The notes beneath the pieces were generated by a model, which was not told where the DNA came from, ran no database searches, and saw nothing but the letters and a program-made list of their open reading frames with translations. Below, piece by piece: positions 31,183 through 37,923 of a DNA stretch of 64,000 nucleotides (position 1 is the first letter of the stretch; each line of letters opens with the position of its first letter). Both the position numbers and the translations under genes were made by a program. Origin of the DNA: JAJPHF01 sp035293805 (GTDB taxonomy: Bacteria; Chloroflexota; UBA6077; JAJPHF01); NCBI GenBank assembly GCA_035293805.1, contig DATGMD010000001.1, forward strand, positions 62,001-126,000. The letters run 5' to 3'.

Positions 31183-32472
31183 GCCGACTTGCCGCGACGC
31201 CGAGGCGCCCGCCTCGCTTGCGGCGCCGAGGACCGCAGGGTGCGACAGCCTGGTCCTCTGCCGCTGCAGTCGAAAGTAGAGTCGGCCGAGCCGGCGCTCT
31301 AGCTCCTGGCGCTGCTGCTGGGGAACCGGCCACGGCGCTACCGCGAGCGCGGCGAGGGCGGCCTCCGTAGCACGACTGGCCGCCAGGTAGTCGCGGCGCT
31401 GGTGCTCATAGTGCTTCGCCAGCTCCACCTGCGCCGCCAGCGCCCACGGCCCGCTCTCGCCGGCCAGGTGCTGCCACAGGGCGACCGCCCCGTCGCGGTC
31501 GCCGGCCCGGCGCAGCAGCAGCGCCATCTCCCACTGGAGCCCGCGGCGCTCCGTGGGCGGCACGCGCTCCAGCGACGCGCTGCACCAGCCGGCTGCCTCC
31601 GCCGTCAGGCCGGCCCGCGTGAACAGGCGCAGCAGCGCGATGCTATCGACGCGGTGGGCGTGCTCTGCCGGGGCGTCGAAGATCTGGCCGAACAGGCCGA
31701 GCAGCGCCACCAGGCTCAGTAGATCGTCGGCGTTGTGGGCGAAGACGCCGCCCAGTGGCTCGCAGCGTCCGCGCCGGACGTAGTCGAAGTAAATGCCGGG
31801 GATCAGCCAGGCTGGCACGTCCTCGGTCCGCTGGACGCCGAGGAGCGCGCGCTCCAGGCTGCCGAGCGCGCAGCTGGGCAGGCGGGTGCGCCACAGCCGC
31901 CGCGCGGGGTGCAAGAGGTCCAGGTGATGGCCCGGGGGCGCGAGCCGCTGGCGCCGCGTGACCAGGAAGCGCGTTTCCAGCAGCGGCACGTCGAACGTCT
32001 TGCCGTTGAACGTGACCCAGAGCGGGAAGCCGTTGAGCAGGTCGGCAAGCGCCGCGAGCAGCGCGGCCTCCTCGCCGGGGTGGCGCATGAAATACTGCCG
32101 TAGACAGAAGTCGCCGCCGTCAAAGTACCCCGCGCCGACCAGGAAGGCGTAGGTGCCCGTGCCGCCCGCTAGCCCGGTGGTCTCGGTGTCCAGGAACAAG
32201 GCGCGGCTCGGGTCGAGCGCCTCGGGCGGGTGGCCGCGAGCGAGGAGCTGACGCGCTCGCGGCGAGAGCTGGAGGGCGCTCGCCAGGGCGATCGTGCCCT
32301 GGCTCGAAGCCAGGGGGTAGCGGCGCTCTATCACGAAGCAGTCGCCGTGCGGCGTGCGCTCGAAGCGGCCGGGCAGCATCCGCTCGATGCCGGGGCGAGG
32401 CGCGCGCGCTGCCGGCCCGGGGCGTCCGGCAGCGTTCCACTGGCGCAGCTTGCTCGCGAGGTCACCCGGCAT
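31180..32472 (-). CDS. mrfB: MrfB-like (YprB) RNase H-fold exonuclease
   Basis: Predicted 3'-5' DNA exonuclease partner of the MrfA helicase. The 430 residues have a DEDD-type nuclease core: FLDTETTGLAGGTGTYAFLVG (first acidic pair), FNGKTFDVPLLETR, and HNADDLLSLVALLGLF. A C-terminal TPR-like helical region (about 290-400) follows. In Bacillus subtilis YprA/YprB were renamed mitomycin repair factors A and B. The ATG lies inside the 3' end of mrfA (11-base overlap), so the two are translationally coupled. The stop codon is provided by the adjacent 72-bp element. Confidence 0.87.
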   Translation of the reverse strand: MPGDLASKLRQWNAAGRPGPAARAPRPGIERMLPGRFERTPHGDCFVIERRYPLASSQGTIALASALQLSPRARQLLARGHPPEALDPSRALFLDTETTGLAGGTGTYAFLVGAGYFDGGDFCLRQYFMRHPGEEAALLAALADLLNGFPLWVTFNGKTFDVPLLETRFLVTRRQRLAPPGHHLDLLHPARRLWRTRLPSCALGSLERALLGVQRTEDVPAWLIPGIYFDYVRRGRCEPLGGVFAHNADDLLSLVALLGLFGQIFDAPAEHAHRVDSIALLRLFTRAGLTAEAAGWCSASLERVPPTERRGLQWEMALLLRRAGDRDGAVALWQHLAGESGPWALAAQVELAKHYEHQRRDYLAASRATEAALAALAVAPWPVPQQQRQELERRLGRLYFRLQRQRTRLSHPAVLGAASEAGASASRQVG

Positions 32473-34768
32473 CGACCGCCTCGCGGCCCAACAGCCGCAG
32501 CAACCGCAGTGTGGCCTGCTTCTTGTCGAGATGGCGACCTGGCACGACGGCGGGCGCGCCGGGGTGGCCGCCCGAGGGGCCGACGCACGACGGGCAGCCG
32601 GCGGCGCAGGGGCAGGCGGCCACGTGGGCGAGGGCGGCGGCGTGCAGGTCGGCGTGGACGGCGTAGAGCTTCTCGGCCAGGCCCACGCCGCCCGCCAGCC
32701 GCTCGTAGACCCAGACCGTGGGCGCGCGCGTAAACGGCGACCGGGCCTCCGCGCGAGCGCCCAGGTCGCGGGGGTCGCACATCAGGTAGAGCGGCGCGAG
32801 TTGGCCGATCACGTGGGCCATCCCGACCAGGCCCGCCTCCAGGTCCTCTTTGGACAGGATCGGCAGGGCCGGCTCCGCGAGGGTGAACCAGTAGGCCGTG
32901 GTATGGTGCGTCTCCTCGGGGAGCTGGATCTTACCCCAGCCGACGTTCTCGTGCGTGTGCAGCTTGATCTTCTTGAAGATGGTGGCGCGAAACGTCAGAG
33001 CGACCTCGCCCCAGGCCCGCGTGCCGCACGGGCGGGCGTCCTCGTCGATCACCTCGAGCGGCTGCAAGTGGTCCACCAACTCGGCGTCCGTGTAATAGTC
33101 CACGTCCACCGACCGCACGAAGGCCTTTTTCTCGGCCCAATCCAGGCGCTCGACCTGGTACTGGCGACCCTCGTGGAGGTAGATCGCCTCCTCGTGCAGC
33201 AGGGTGGGCACCGACATGCGGTCCATCTCGCCGATGACGCGCGGCTTGGCGGCCTCGGACAGGTCGACAATCACGAAGTTGTCGATGGCGGCACTGCGAA
33301 GGCTGACCTGCTCCGCTGGGAACGCCTCGGCCATCCAGTACCAGCGGCCGTCCTGGTGGTGGAGCACGCGCTCCTCCTCCAGGTAGGCGAGGAGCTGCTC
33401 CGTGGCGTCGCCGCCGAAGCGCTCGCCGTCGTCGAACGGCTGCTCGAAGGCGGCGCACTTCAGGTGGCTCGTGCGGATGTACAGGTTGTTCGGGTTGACC
33501 AGGCCCGCCTCGACGGGGCGGTCGAAGAGGTATTCGGGGTGGGTCACCATAAACTGATCGAGGGGGCTGCTGGTGGCCACCAGCACGGTCAGCGTCAGGT
33601 CGTTGCGCCGCCCGGCGCGGCCGGCCTGCTGCCAGGTGCTCGCGATCGTGCCCGGGTAGCCGACGAGCACGCAGGCGTCGAGCCCGCCGACGTCGATGCC
33701 CAGCTCCAGCGCGTTCGTGGCGACCACGCCCCGCACCGCGCCCTCGCGCAGCCCCTGTTCGATGGCCCGGCGTTTCAGCGGCAGGTAGCCGCCGCGGTAG
33801 CCGCGCACCGCGTCCGCCGCGGGGCCACGCAGGGCGCGCTTCAGGTACGTGACCAGCAGCTCGACGGTGAGACGGCTGCGCGCGAACAGGATCGTCTGCA
33901 CTTGGTTTTGCAGCAGGTCGGTGGCGAGGTCGCGGGCCGCGAGCACCGCGCTGCGGCGCACGCCGAGGCTCGGGTCGAGGGCGGGTGGGTTGTAGAAGAG
34001 GAAGTGGCGCGGGCCCTGCGGCGCCCCGTTGTCGTCCACCAGCTCCACCTCCTCCTCGACGAGCTGCTCGGCCAGCTCGCGCGGGTTGGCGATGGTGGCG
34101 GAGGCCAGCAGGAACTGGGGACGGGCACCATAGAAGGCGGCAGTGCGCTTGAGGCGCCGTAGCACGTTGGCCAGGTGGGAGCCGAACACGCCGCGATACG
34201 AGTGCAGCTCGTCCACGACGACGTAGCGAAGTTGGCTGAAGAGGTGCGTCCAGCGGGTATGGTGCGGCAGCATGGCGGTGTGTAGCATGTCGGGGTTCGT
34301 GACGACGAGGCTGCCCGCGGCACGCACGGCCTGGCGCGCGGTGGCAGGGGTATCGCCGTCGTAGGTATAGGCGCGGAGCGCGATGGGCAGCTCGCTGGCC
34401 CACGCGTGCAGCTCGGCCAGCTGGTCCTGGGCGAGCGCCTTGGTTGGGAAGAGGTACAGCGCGCGCGCGGCCGGCTCGTGAAGCAGGCGGTCGAGCACCG
34501 GCAGGTTGTAGCAAAGCGTCTTGCCCGAGGCGGTCGGCGTGACGACCACGACGTTGCGTCCGGCCAGCGCGGCCGCCACGGCCTGCGCCTGGTGGGTGTA
34601 CAGCGCCGCGATGCCGCGGCGCTGCAAGGCCGCCACCAGCCGCGGGTCCAGGCTGGCAGGCCAGGGCGCGTGGCGGGCGGGCCGCGGCGGCAGGCGGCGC
34701 GAGGCGGTCAAACACGGGGCGATGGCCGGCGCCCGCTCCCACTGCGCGATGAGCTGCGCGAGGTTCAC
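32462..34768 (-). CDS. mrfA: MrfA-like (YprA) DEAD/DEAH DNA repair helicase
   Basis: Superfamily 2 helicase. The 768 residues contain Walker A TPTASGKT (77-84), the DEAH variant VVDELHSYRG, motif III ASATI, and the C-terminal helicase motifs ATNALELGIDVGGLD and QQAGRAGRR. A large C-terminal domain ends in a four-cysteine zinc site (CPCAAGCPSCVGP, about 725-737), as in MrfA. The GTG start has a modest upstream site. It heads a probable operon with mrfB, and the coiled-coil gene lies 61 bases upstream. In B. subtilis the pair acts on mitomycin-type lesions independently of UvrABC; the same role here is inferred. Confidence 0.9.
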   Translation of the reverse strand: MNLAQLIAQWERAPAIAPCLTASRRLPPRPARHAPWPASLDPRLVAALQRRGIAALYTHQAQAVAAALAGRNVVVVTPTASGKTLCYNLPVLDRLLHEPAARALYLFPTKALAQDQLAELHAWASELPIALRAYTYDGDTPATARQAVRAAGSLVVTNPDMLHTAMLPHHTRWTHLFSQLRYVVVDELHSYRGVFGSHLANVLRRLKRTAAFYGARPQFLLASATIANPRELAEQLVEEEVELVDDNGAPQGPRHFLFYNPPALDPSLGVRRSAVLAARDLATDLLQNQVQTILFARSRLTVELLVTYLKRALRGPAADAVRGYRGGYLPLKRRAIEQGLREGAVRGVVATNALELGIDVGGLDACVLVGYPGTIASTWQQAGRAGRRNDLTLTVLVATSSPLDQFMVTHPEYLFDRPVEAGLVNPNNLYIRTSHLKCAAFEQPFDDGERFGGDATEQLLAYLEEERVLHHQDGRWYWMAEAFPAEQVSLRSAAIDNFVIVDLSEAAKPRVIGEMDRMSVPTLLHEEAIYLHEGRQYQVERLDWAEKKAFVRSVDVDYYTDAELVDHLQPLEVIDEDARPCGTRAWGEVALTFRATIFKKIKLHTHENVGWGKIQLPEETHHTTAYWFTLAEPALPILSKEDLEAGLVGMAHVIGQLAPLYLMCDPRDLGARAEARSPFTRAPTVWVYERLAGGVGLAEKLYAVHADLHAAALAHVAACPCAAGCPSCVGPSGGHPGAPAVVPGRHLDKKQATLRLLRLLGREAVDAG

Positions 34769-34829
34769 GGGCGCCTGCCGGACGGGACGGGCCGGCAGAA
34801 CGGCCGGTGGGCACGTCGCGCGCGCCGGG

Positions 34830-35336
34830 TCACCGCGGTCGCGCCTCGATAGTGCGGGCGGCGCGCTCGCTGGCCTCGTTGATGTCGTGCTGGAGGCGGC
34901 GGATCTCGTCGTCGAGGGCCGATTCGGTCTCCTGCAGCTTGGCGGCCGAGGCGAGATCGACCTGGGGCGCGCCCGGGGCGGCCACCACGCGCAGCGCCTC
35001 CTCGACCTGCGCCTTCTGCTCGTGCAGCGCGGCCAGCCGCGCCTTCGCCTCCTCCACGCCCTTGGTCAGCAGCAGCGACTCTAGCTCGCGCTCCGCGCGC
35101 TCGCGAATGCGCTGGAGATGCCGCGCGTTCAGGTCCGCTTGCGCCAGCCGCTGCTCGACGTCGGCCATCAGGGCGAGGCTGCGATCCACCTCGGCGTCGC
35201 CGTAGACGCTGTAGGTGACCAGCCGTTCGAGCTGCTCGCGGAGTTGCCGCCGGAGAGTGTTGAGCTGCTGCTCCTTGGCTGCTATGTCGGCGAGCAGCAG
35301 CCGCAGCCGAGCGATCATCACGTCGAGCTTCTGCAT
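34830..35336 (-). CDS. Coiled-coil protein, unknown function
   Basis: The 168 residues are almost entirely coiled coil with heptad-like Leu/Ala spacing (MIARLRLLLADIAAKEQQLNTLRRQLREQLERLV...AERELESLLL...RRLQHDINEAS). There is no signal peptide, membrane segment or catalytic motif. Similar short proteins occur upstream of repair or cell-division genes, but no family can be named. It lies 61 bases upstream of mrfA on the same strand, so may be in that operon. ATG 35336 is followed by the first heptad; a TATACT is 57 bases upstream. Confidence 0.65.
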   Translation of the reverse strand: MQKLDVMIARLRLLLADIAAKEQQLNTLRRQLREQLERLVTYSVYGDAEVDRSLALMADVEQRLAQADLNARHLQRIRERAERELESLLLTKGVEEAKARLAALHEQKAQVEEALRVVAAPGAPQVDLASAAKLQETESALDDEIRRLQHDINEASERAARTIEARPR

Positions 35337-35392
35337 GGCGCAGGCTCCTGGGCGATGTGCTCCGGGCGGGGCCGGGACCCCGGACCGCCGGC

Positions 35393-35398
35393 AGTATA
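35393..35398 (-). promoter_or_regulatory. -10 box for the coiled-coil/mrfA/mrfB genes
   Basis: TATACT on the minus strand, about 57 bases before the coiled-coil gene. It falls between that gene and the trmD stop. No strong -35. Confidence 0.4.
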
Positions 35399-35464
35399 GC
35401 AAGCCGTTGGCCCCGGGGACTACGCGCGCCGAGGTATATTGGGCGCAGGATGGTCGAGCGTGTC

Positions 35465-36184
35465 TCAGTCGGGCGTGAGCCCCAGACGCCTGCACTCGTC
35501 CCACGCGGCGTCGTCCAGCAGATCGGGGCGCCAAGCGAGCGTCCGCTCCAGGGCTGCCCGGCGGCGCCAGGCGGCCACCTCGGCGTGTGCGCCGCGCAGC
35601 AGCACCGCCGGGACCTCACGGCCGTGAAATTGGGGCGGCCGCGTGTACTGGGGGTACTCCAGGACGCCGGCGGCATAGGACTCGTCGGCGCTCGACGTCT
35701 CGTCGCCCAGCACGCCGGGGATCAGGCGCGCCACCGCGTCGACGATCACCATTGCGGCGATCTCGCCGCCGGTGAGCACATAGTCGCCAATCGAGACGCG
35801 GTGCGCGCCCACTTCGTCGAGCGCGCGCTCGTCGACGCCCTCGTAGTGGCCGCAAACGAGGACGAGCTGCGGCGCGGCGGCCCACGCGGCCGCGAGCGCT
35901 TGGCGAAAGGGCGGCGCGCTGGCTGCCAGGGCGGCCACCTGGGCGCCGGGCTGACGCACGGACGCGACGGCGCGATAGATCGGCTCGGGCTTTAGCAGCA
36001 TCCCTGGCCCGCCGCCGTAAGGGTAGTCGTCGACGACGGCGTGGCGGCCAGTGGCGAAGTCGCGGAGCTGATGGAGCCGGAGATCGACGAGGCCGGCGTC
36101 GCGCGCGCGACGCAGGATGCTCGCGTCGAACGGGCCGACGAACATTTCGGGGAACAGGGTGATGACGTCGATGCGCAGAGCCAT
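35465..36184 (-). CDS. trmD: tRNA (guanine-37-N1)-methyltransferase
   Basis: Methylates G37 of tRNAs that read CNN codons. The 239 residues begin MALRIDVITLFPEMF. The SAM-binding trefoil-knot motifs are visible: DDYPYGGGPGMLLKPEP, LVCGHYEGVDER and ISIGDYVLTGGE-type sequence (VSIGDYVLTGGEIAAMV), followed by RPPQFHGREVPAVLLRGAHAEVAAWRR. It is the last gene of a minus-strand group, six bases after the unknown gene upstream. The usual neighbours rpsP, rimM and rplS are absent here, which is unusual. Confidence 0.95.
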   Translation of the reverse strand: MALRIDVITLFPEMFVGPFDASILRRARDAGLVDLRLHQLRDFATGRHAVVDDYPYGGGPGMLLKPEPIYRAVASVRQPGAQVAALAASAPPFRQALAAAWAAAPQLVLVCGHYEGVDERALDEVGAHRVSIGDYVLTGGEIAAMVIVDAVARLIPGVLGDETSSADESYAAGVLEYPQYTRPPQFHGREVPAVLLRGAHAEVAAWRRRAALERTLAWRPDLLDDAAWDECRRLGLTPD

Positions 36185-36190
36185 GCGCTG

Positions 36191-36655
36191 CTAGCCGAGC
36201 AGGCGCTCGAGCTTGTCGCGCTGACGGTCGCCCTGCTTGCGCAGGCTCTCCGCCTCGGCCAGGATGCGCGTCGCGTCCTGCAGCGCGCTCTGTGGCGGCC
36301 GGACGTCGGCGACCTGGAGCGCGTCGTAGATAGTCTTGGCCGCGTTGTGGCGGGCCTCGACGCAATCGACGTAGCTGTTGTGCATCCCCGAGGCGCGGCG
36401 GGGCGGCTCGAGCTGGGCGAACGTGCGCTCGGTTTCGATCGTGCGCCAGACGAAGACGCCCGAATGCTCGCCCTGGGGATCGTTGATGCCGCCGACGTCC
36501 GTCCCGCGCGTGACGCCGACGCGCTCCAGCCACTGGCGGTACTCAGATTCGAGCTGCCGCAGGAGCGGGTCGGCGGCGGCCAAGTACTGCTCGATCGCCG
36601 CGCGCTCCTCGGGGGGGAGCCCCTTGCTGCCAAACAGCCCCTTGAGAAACGCCAT
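36191..36655 (-). CDS. Unknown protein between the metallopeptidase and TrmD
   Basis: Not recognised. The 154 residues begin MAFLKGLFGSKGLPPEERAAIEQYL and are mainly helical, with a short central part rich in aromatic and charged residues (HSGVFVWRTIETERTFAQLEPP, RASGMHNSYVDCVEARHNA). There is no membrane segment. The ATG follows GGGAAGGAGAC with suitable spacing. It lies in the operon between the metallopeptidase (74 bases upstream) and trmD (6 bases downstream). Confidence 0.68.
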   Translation of the reverse strand: MAFLKGLFGSKGLPPEERAAIEQYLAAADPLLRQLESEYRQWLERVGVTRGTDVGGINDPQGEHSGVFVWRTIETERTFAQLEPPRRASGMHNSYVDCVEARHNAAKTIYDALQVADVRPPQSALQDATRILAEAESLRKQGDRQRDKLERLLG

Positions 36656-36728
36656 CGGTCGCTGTCTCCTTCCCGTCGACGTCAGCCGCCGCGGCTGCCT
36701 GCCGCGTTCGTTGGGCTGCAGGCATGGG

Positions 36729-37121
36729 TTACGGCAGGTCGGCGTCGCCCAGGCCGAAGTGATGGCCAAGCTCGTGGATCACCGTCAGCCGAATCTCGTC
36801 CTTCATCTCCTCGATGCTGGCGCAGGCCTCCAGGATCGGCTCGCGGAAGATCGTCACCCGGTCGGGCAGCGCGAGATGGTAGCCGGTGCCGCGCTCGCCC
36901 AACGGCGTCCCTTCATACAGGCCGAACAGCGTCTCGTCCGGGCGGAGGCCCACCGAGCGCCGCTGGGCGGGACTGGGCCGGTCGGCGATCAGCACGGCCA
37001 CGTTGTCGAGCCGCCGCCCGAAGGCGGGGGGAAGCTCGGCCAGCGCCTCGCGCACGATGCGGGCGAAGCGGCCGGGCGGCAGGCGGCGCCGGTGCGCGCG
37101 CGGGGGCCGGCGCGGCCTCAT
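36729..37121 (-). CDS. Minimal zinc metallopeptidase (DUF1025/zincin-like)
   Basis: Small metallopeptidase-fold protein of 130 residues. The zincin motif HELGHHFGLGD (His116, Glu117, His120, Asp126) is near the C-terminus, the usual layout in this family (PF06262). The conserved middle has LFGLYEGTPL and LPDRVTIFREPI. There is no signal peptide, so it is cytosolic. The ATG overlaps the TGA of a 26-codon upstream frame (ATGA) and has no ribosome-binding site of its own, implying coupled translation. The first 14 residues are very basic. Confidence 0.85.
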   Translation of the reverse strand: MRPRRPPRAHRRRLPPGRFARIVREALAELPPAFGRRLDNVAVLIADRPSPAQRRSVGLRPDETLFGLYEGTPLGERGTGYHLALPDRVTIFREPILEACASIEEMKDEIRLTVIHELGHHFGLGDADLP

Positions 37122-37198
37122 GCGCGGAGGATGCTGAGCACCATTGACAGCACGACGATCACGCCGATTATCGTGAACACCCACTGCGTCCGACTCAC
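37118..37198 (-). CDS. 26-residue single-pass membrane peptide
   Basis: A GTG-started frame of 26 codons reading MSRTQWVFTIIGVIVVLSMV and ending LSILRA. One hydrophobic helix (WVFTIIGVIVVLSMVLSIL) is flanked by basic residues. A GGGGAGG site precedes the GTG by 7-8 bases, and a minus-strand TACAAT lies about 38 bases upstream, so this is the first gene of the operon. The TGA overlaps the metallopeptidase ATG. Hydrophobic pattern, ribosome-binding site and coupling all support a real small protein. Confidence 0.7.
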   Translation of the reverse strand: MSRTQWVFTIIGVIVVLSMVLSILRA

Positions 37199-37235
37199 CC
37201 GACCGCCTCCCCGGGGAACACCTGCTGGCGGCCCA

Positions 37236-37241
37236 ATTGTA
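37236..37241 (-). promoter_or_regulatory. -10 box for the small-peptide/metallopeptidase/trmD operon
   Basis: TACAAT on the minus strand; the expected start near 37229 gives a leader of about 30 bases. No -35. It is divergent from the GNAT promoter. Confidence 0.45.
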
Positions 37242-37287
37242 GCACGCGCGCGCCGGCCCTCGCGGCCCGGCGGACCTGGCGGTGAGC

Positions 37288-37293
37288 TATAAT
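37288..37293 (+). promoter_or_regulatory. -10 box for the GNAT gene
   Basis: TATAAT about 30 bases before the GTG at 37324. It excludes the upstream in-frame GTG (37282), which would lie in front of the transcription start. Confidence 0.5.
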
Positions 37294-37323
37294 GCAGGCG
37301 GAGTCCCCCACCTGGAGGCCGCC

Positions 37324-37896
37324 GTGCTGCGCGGTACGAAGTCGTTGCTCCGCCCCATCGACGAGACCGATCTCGACCTCCTGTGGAAGTGGGAGAACGA
37401 TTCGGAGCTGACCTATTACCTTAACGCGGACCGCCACCGGACGATGTCGATGGACGAGGTCAACCGCCGCTATCGGCAGATTCGCGCCGATCCGACGATG
37501 GAGCTGTTTATCATCGAGACGTTCGACGGCGAGCGCATCGGGATGGTCGGCTACGACACGCTGTCCTTGGAGCGGCGGTCGTGCCGCGTCTACATTGGGA
37601 TCGGCGAGAAGCAGTACTGGAGCAAGGGCTACGGCACCGACGCAATGCGCGCGCTGCTAGACCACCACTTTACGGAGTTGCAGCTGGAACGCGTGTATCT
37701 CAGCGTCTACGACTTCAACGACCGCGCCATGGCCTCGTACCGCAAGTGCGGCTACCGAGTCGACGGCGTGCGGCGCAACGTGGCGCTGGTCGACGGGCAG
37801 TGGTGCGACAGCATCGAGATGAGCGTCACCGCCACGGACTTTGAACGAACGAACCGGCGCTTGTCGTCCGCGACCCGGGATGGGCGCGAGAGCTAG
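37324..37896 (+). CDS. GNAT-family N-acetyltransferase (RimJ-like)
   Basis: Acetyl-CoA-dependent acyltransferase. The 190 residues carry the GNAT core: LRPIDETDLDLLWKWEND at the N-terminus, then GYDTLSLERRSCRVYIGIGEKQYWSKGYGTDAM (the Q/RxxGxG/A-type acetyl-CoA loop), and LERVYLSVYDFNDRAMASYRKCGYRVDG. The style is that of ribosomal-protein and spermidine acetyltransferases. GTG 37324 has GGAGG five bases upstream. It lies 27 bases before alaS and is probably co-transcribed. Substrate unknown. Confidence 0.88.
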   Translation: MLRGTKSLLRPIDETDLDLLWKWENDSELTYYLNADRHRTMSMDEVNRRYRQIRADPTMELFIIETFDGERIGMVGYDTLSLERRSCRVYIGIGEKQYWSKGYGTDAMRALLDHHFTELQLERVYLSVYDFNDRAMASYRKCGYRVDGVRRNVALVDGQWCDSIEMSVTATDFERTNRRLSSATRDGRES

Positions 37897-37923
37897 GACG
37901 AGCCGCCCGCGAGGCGCAAACTG

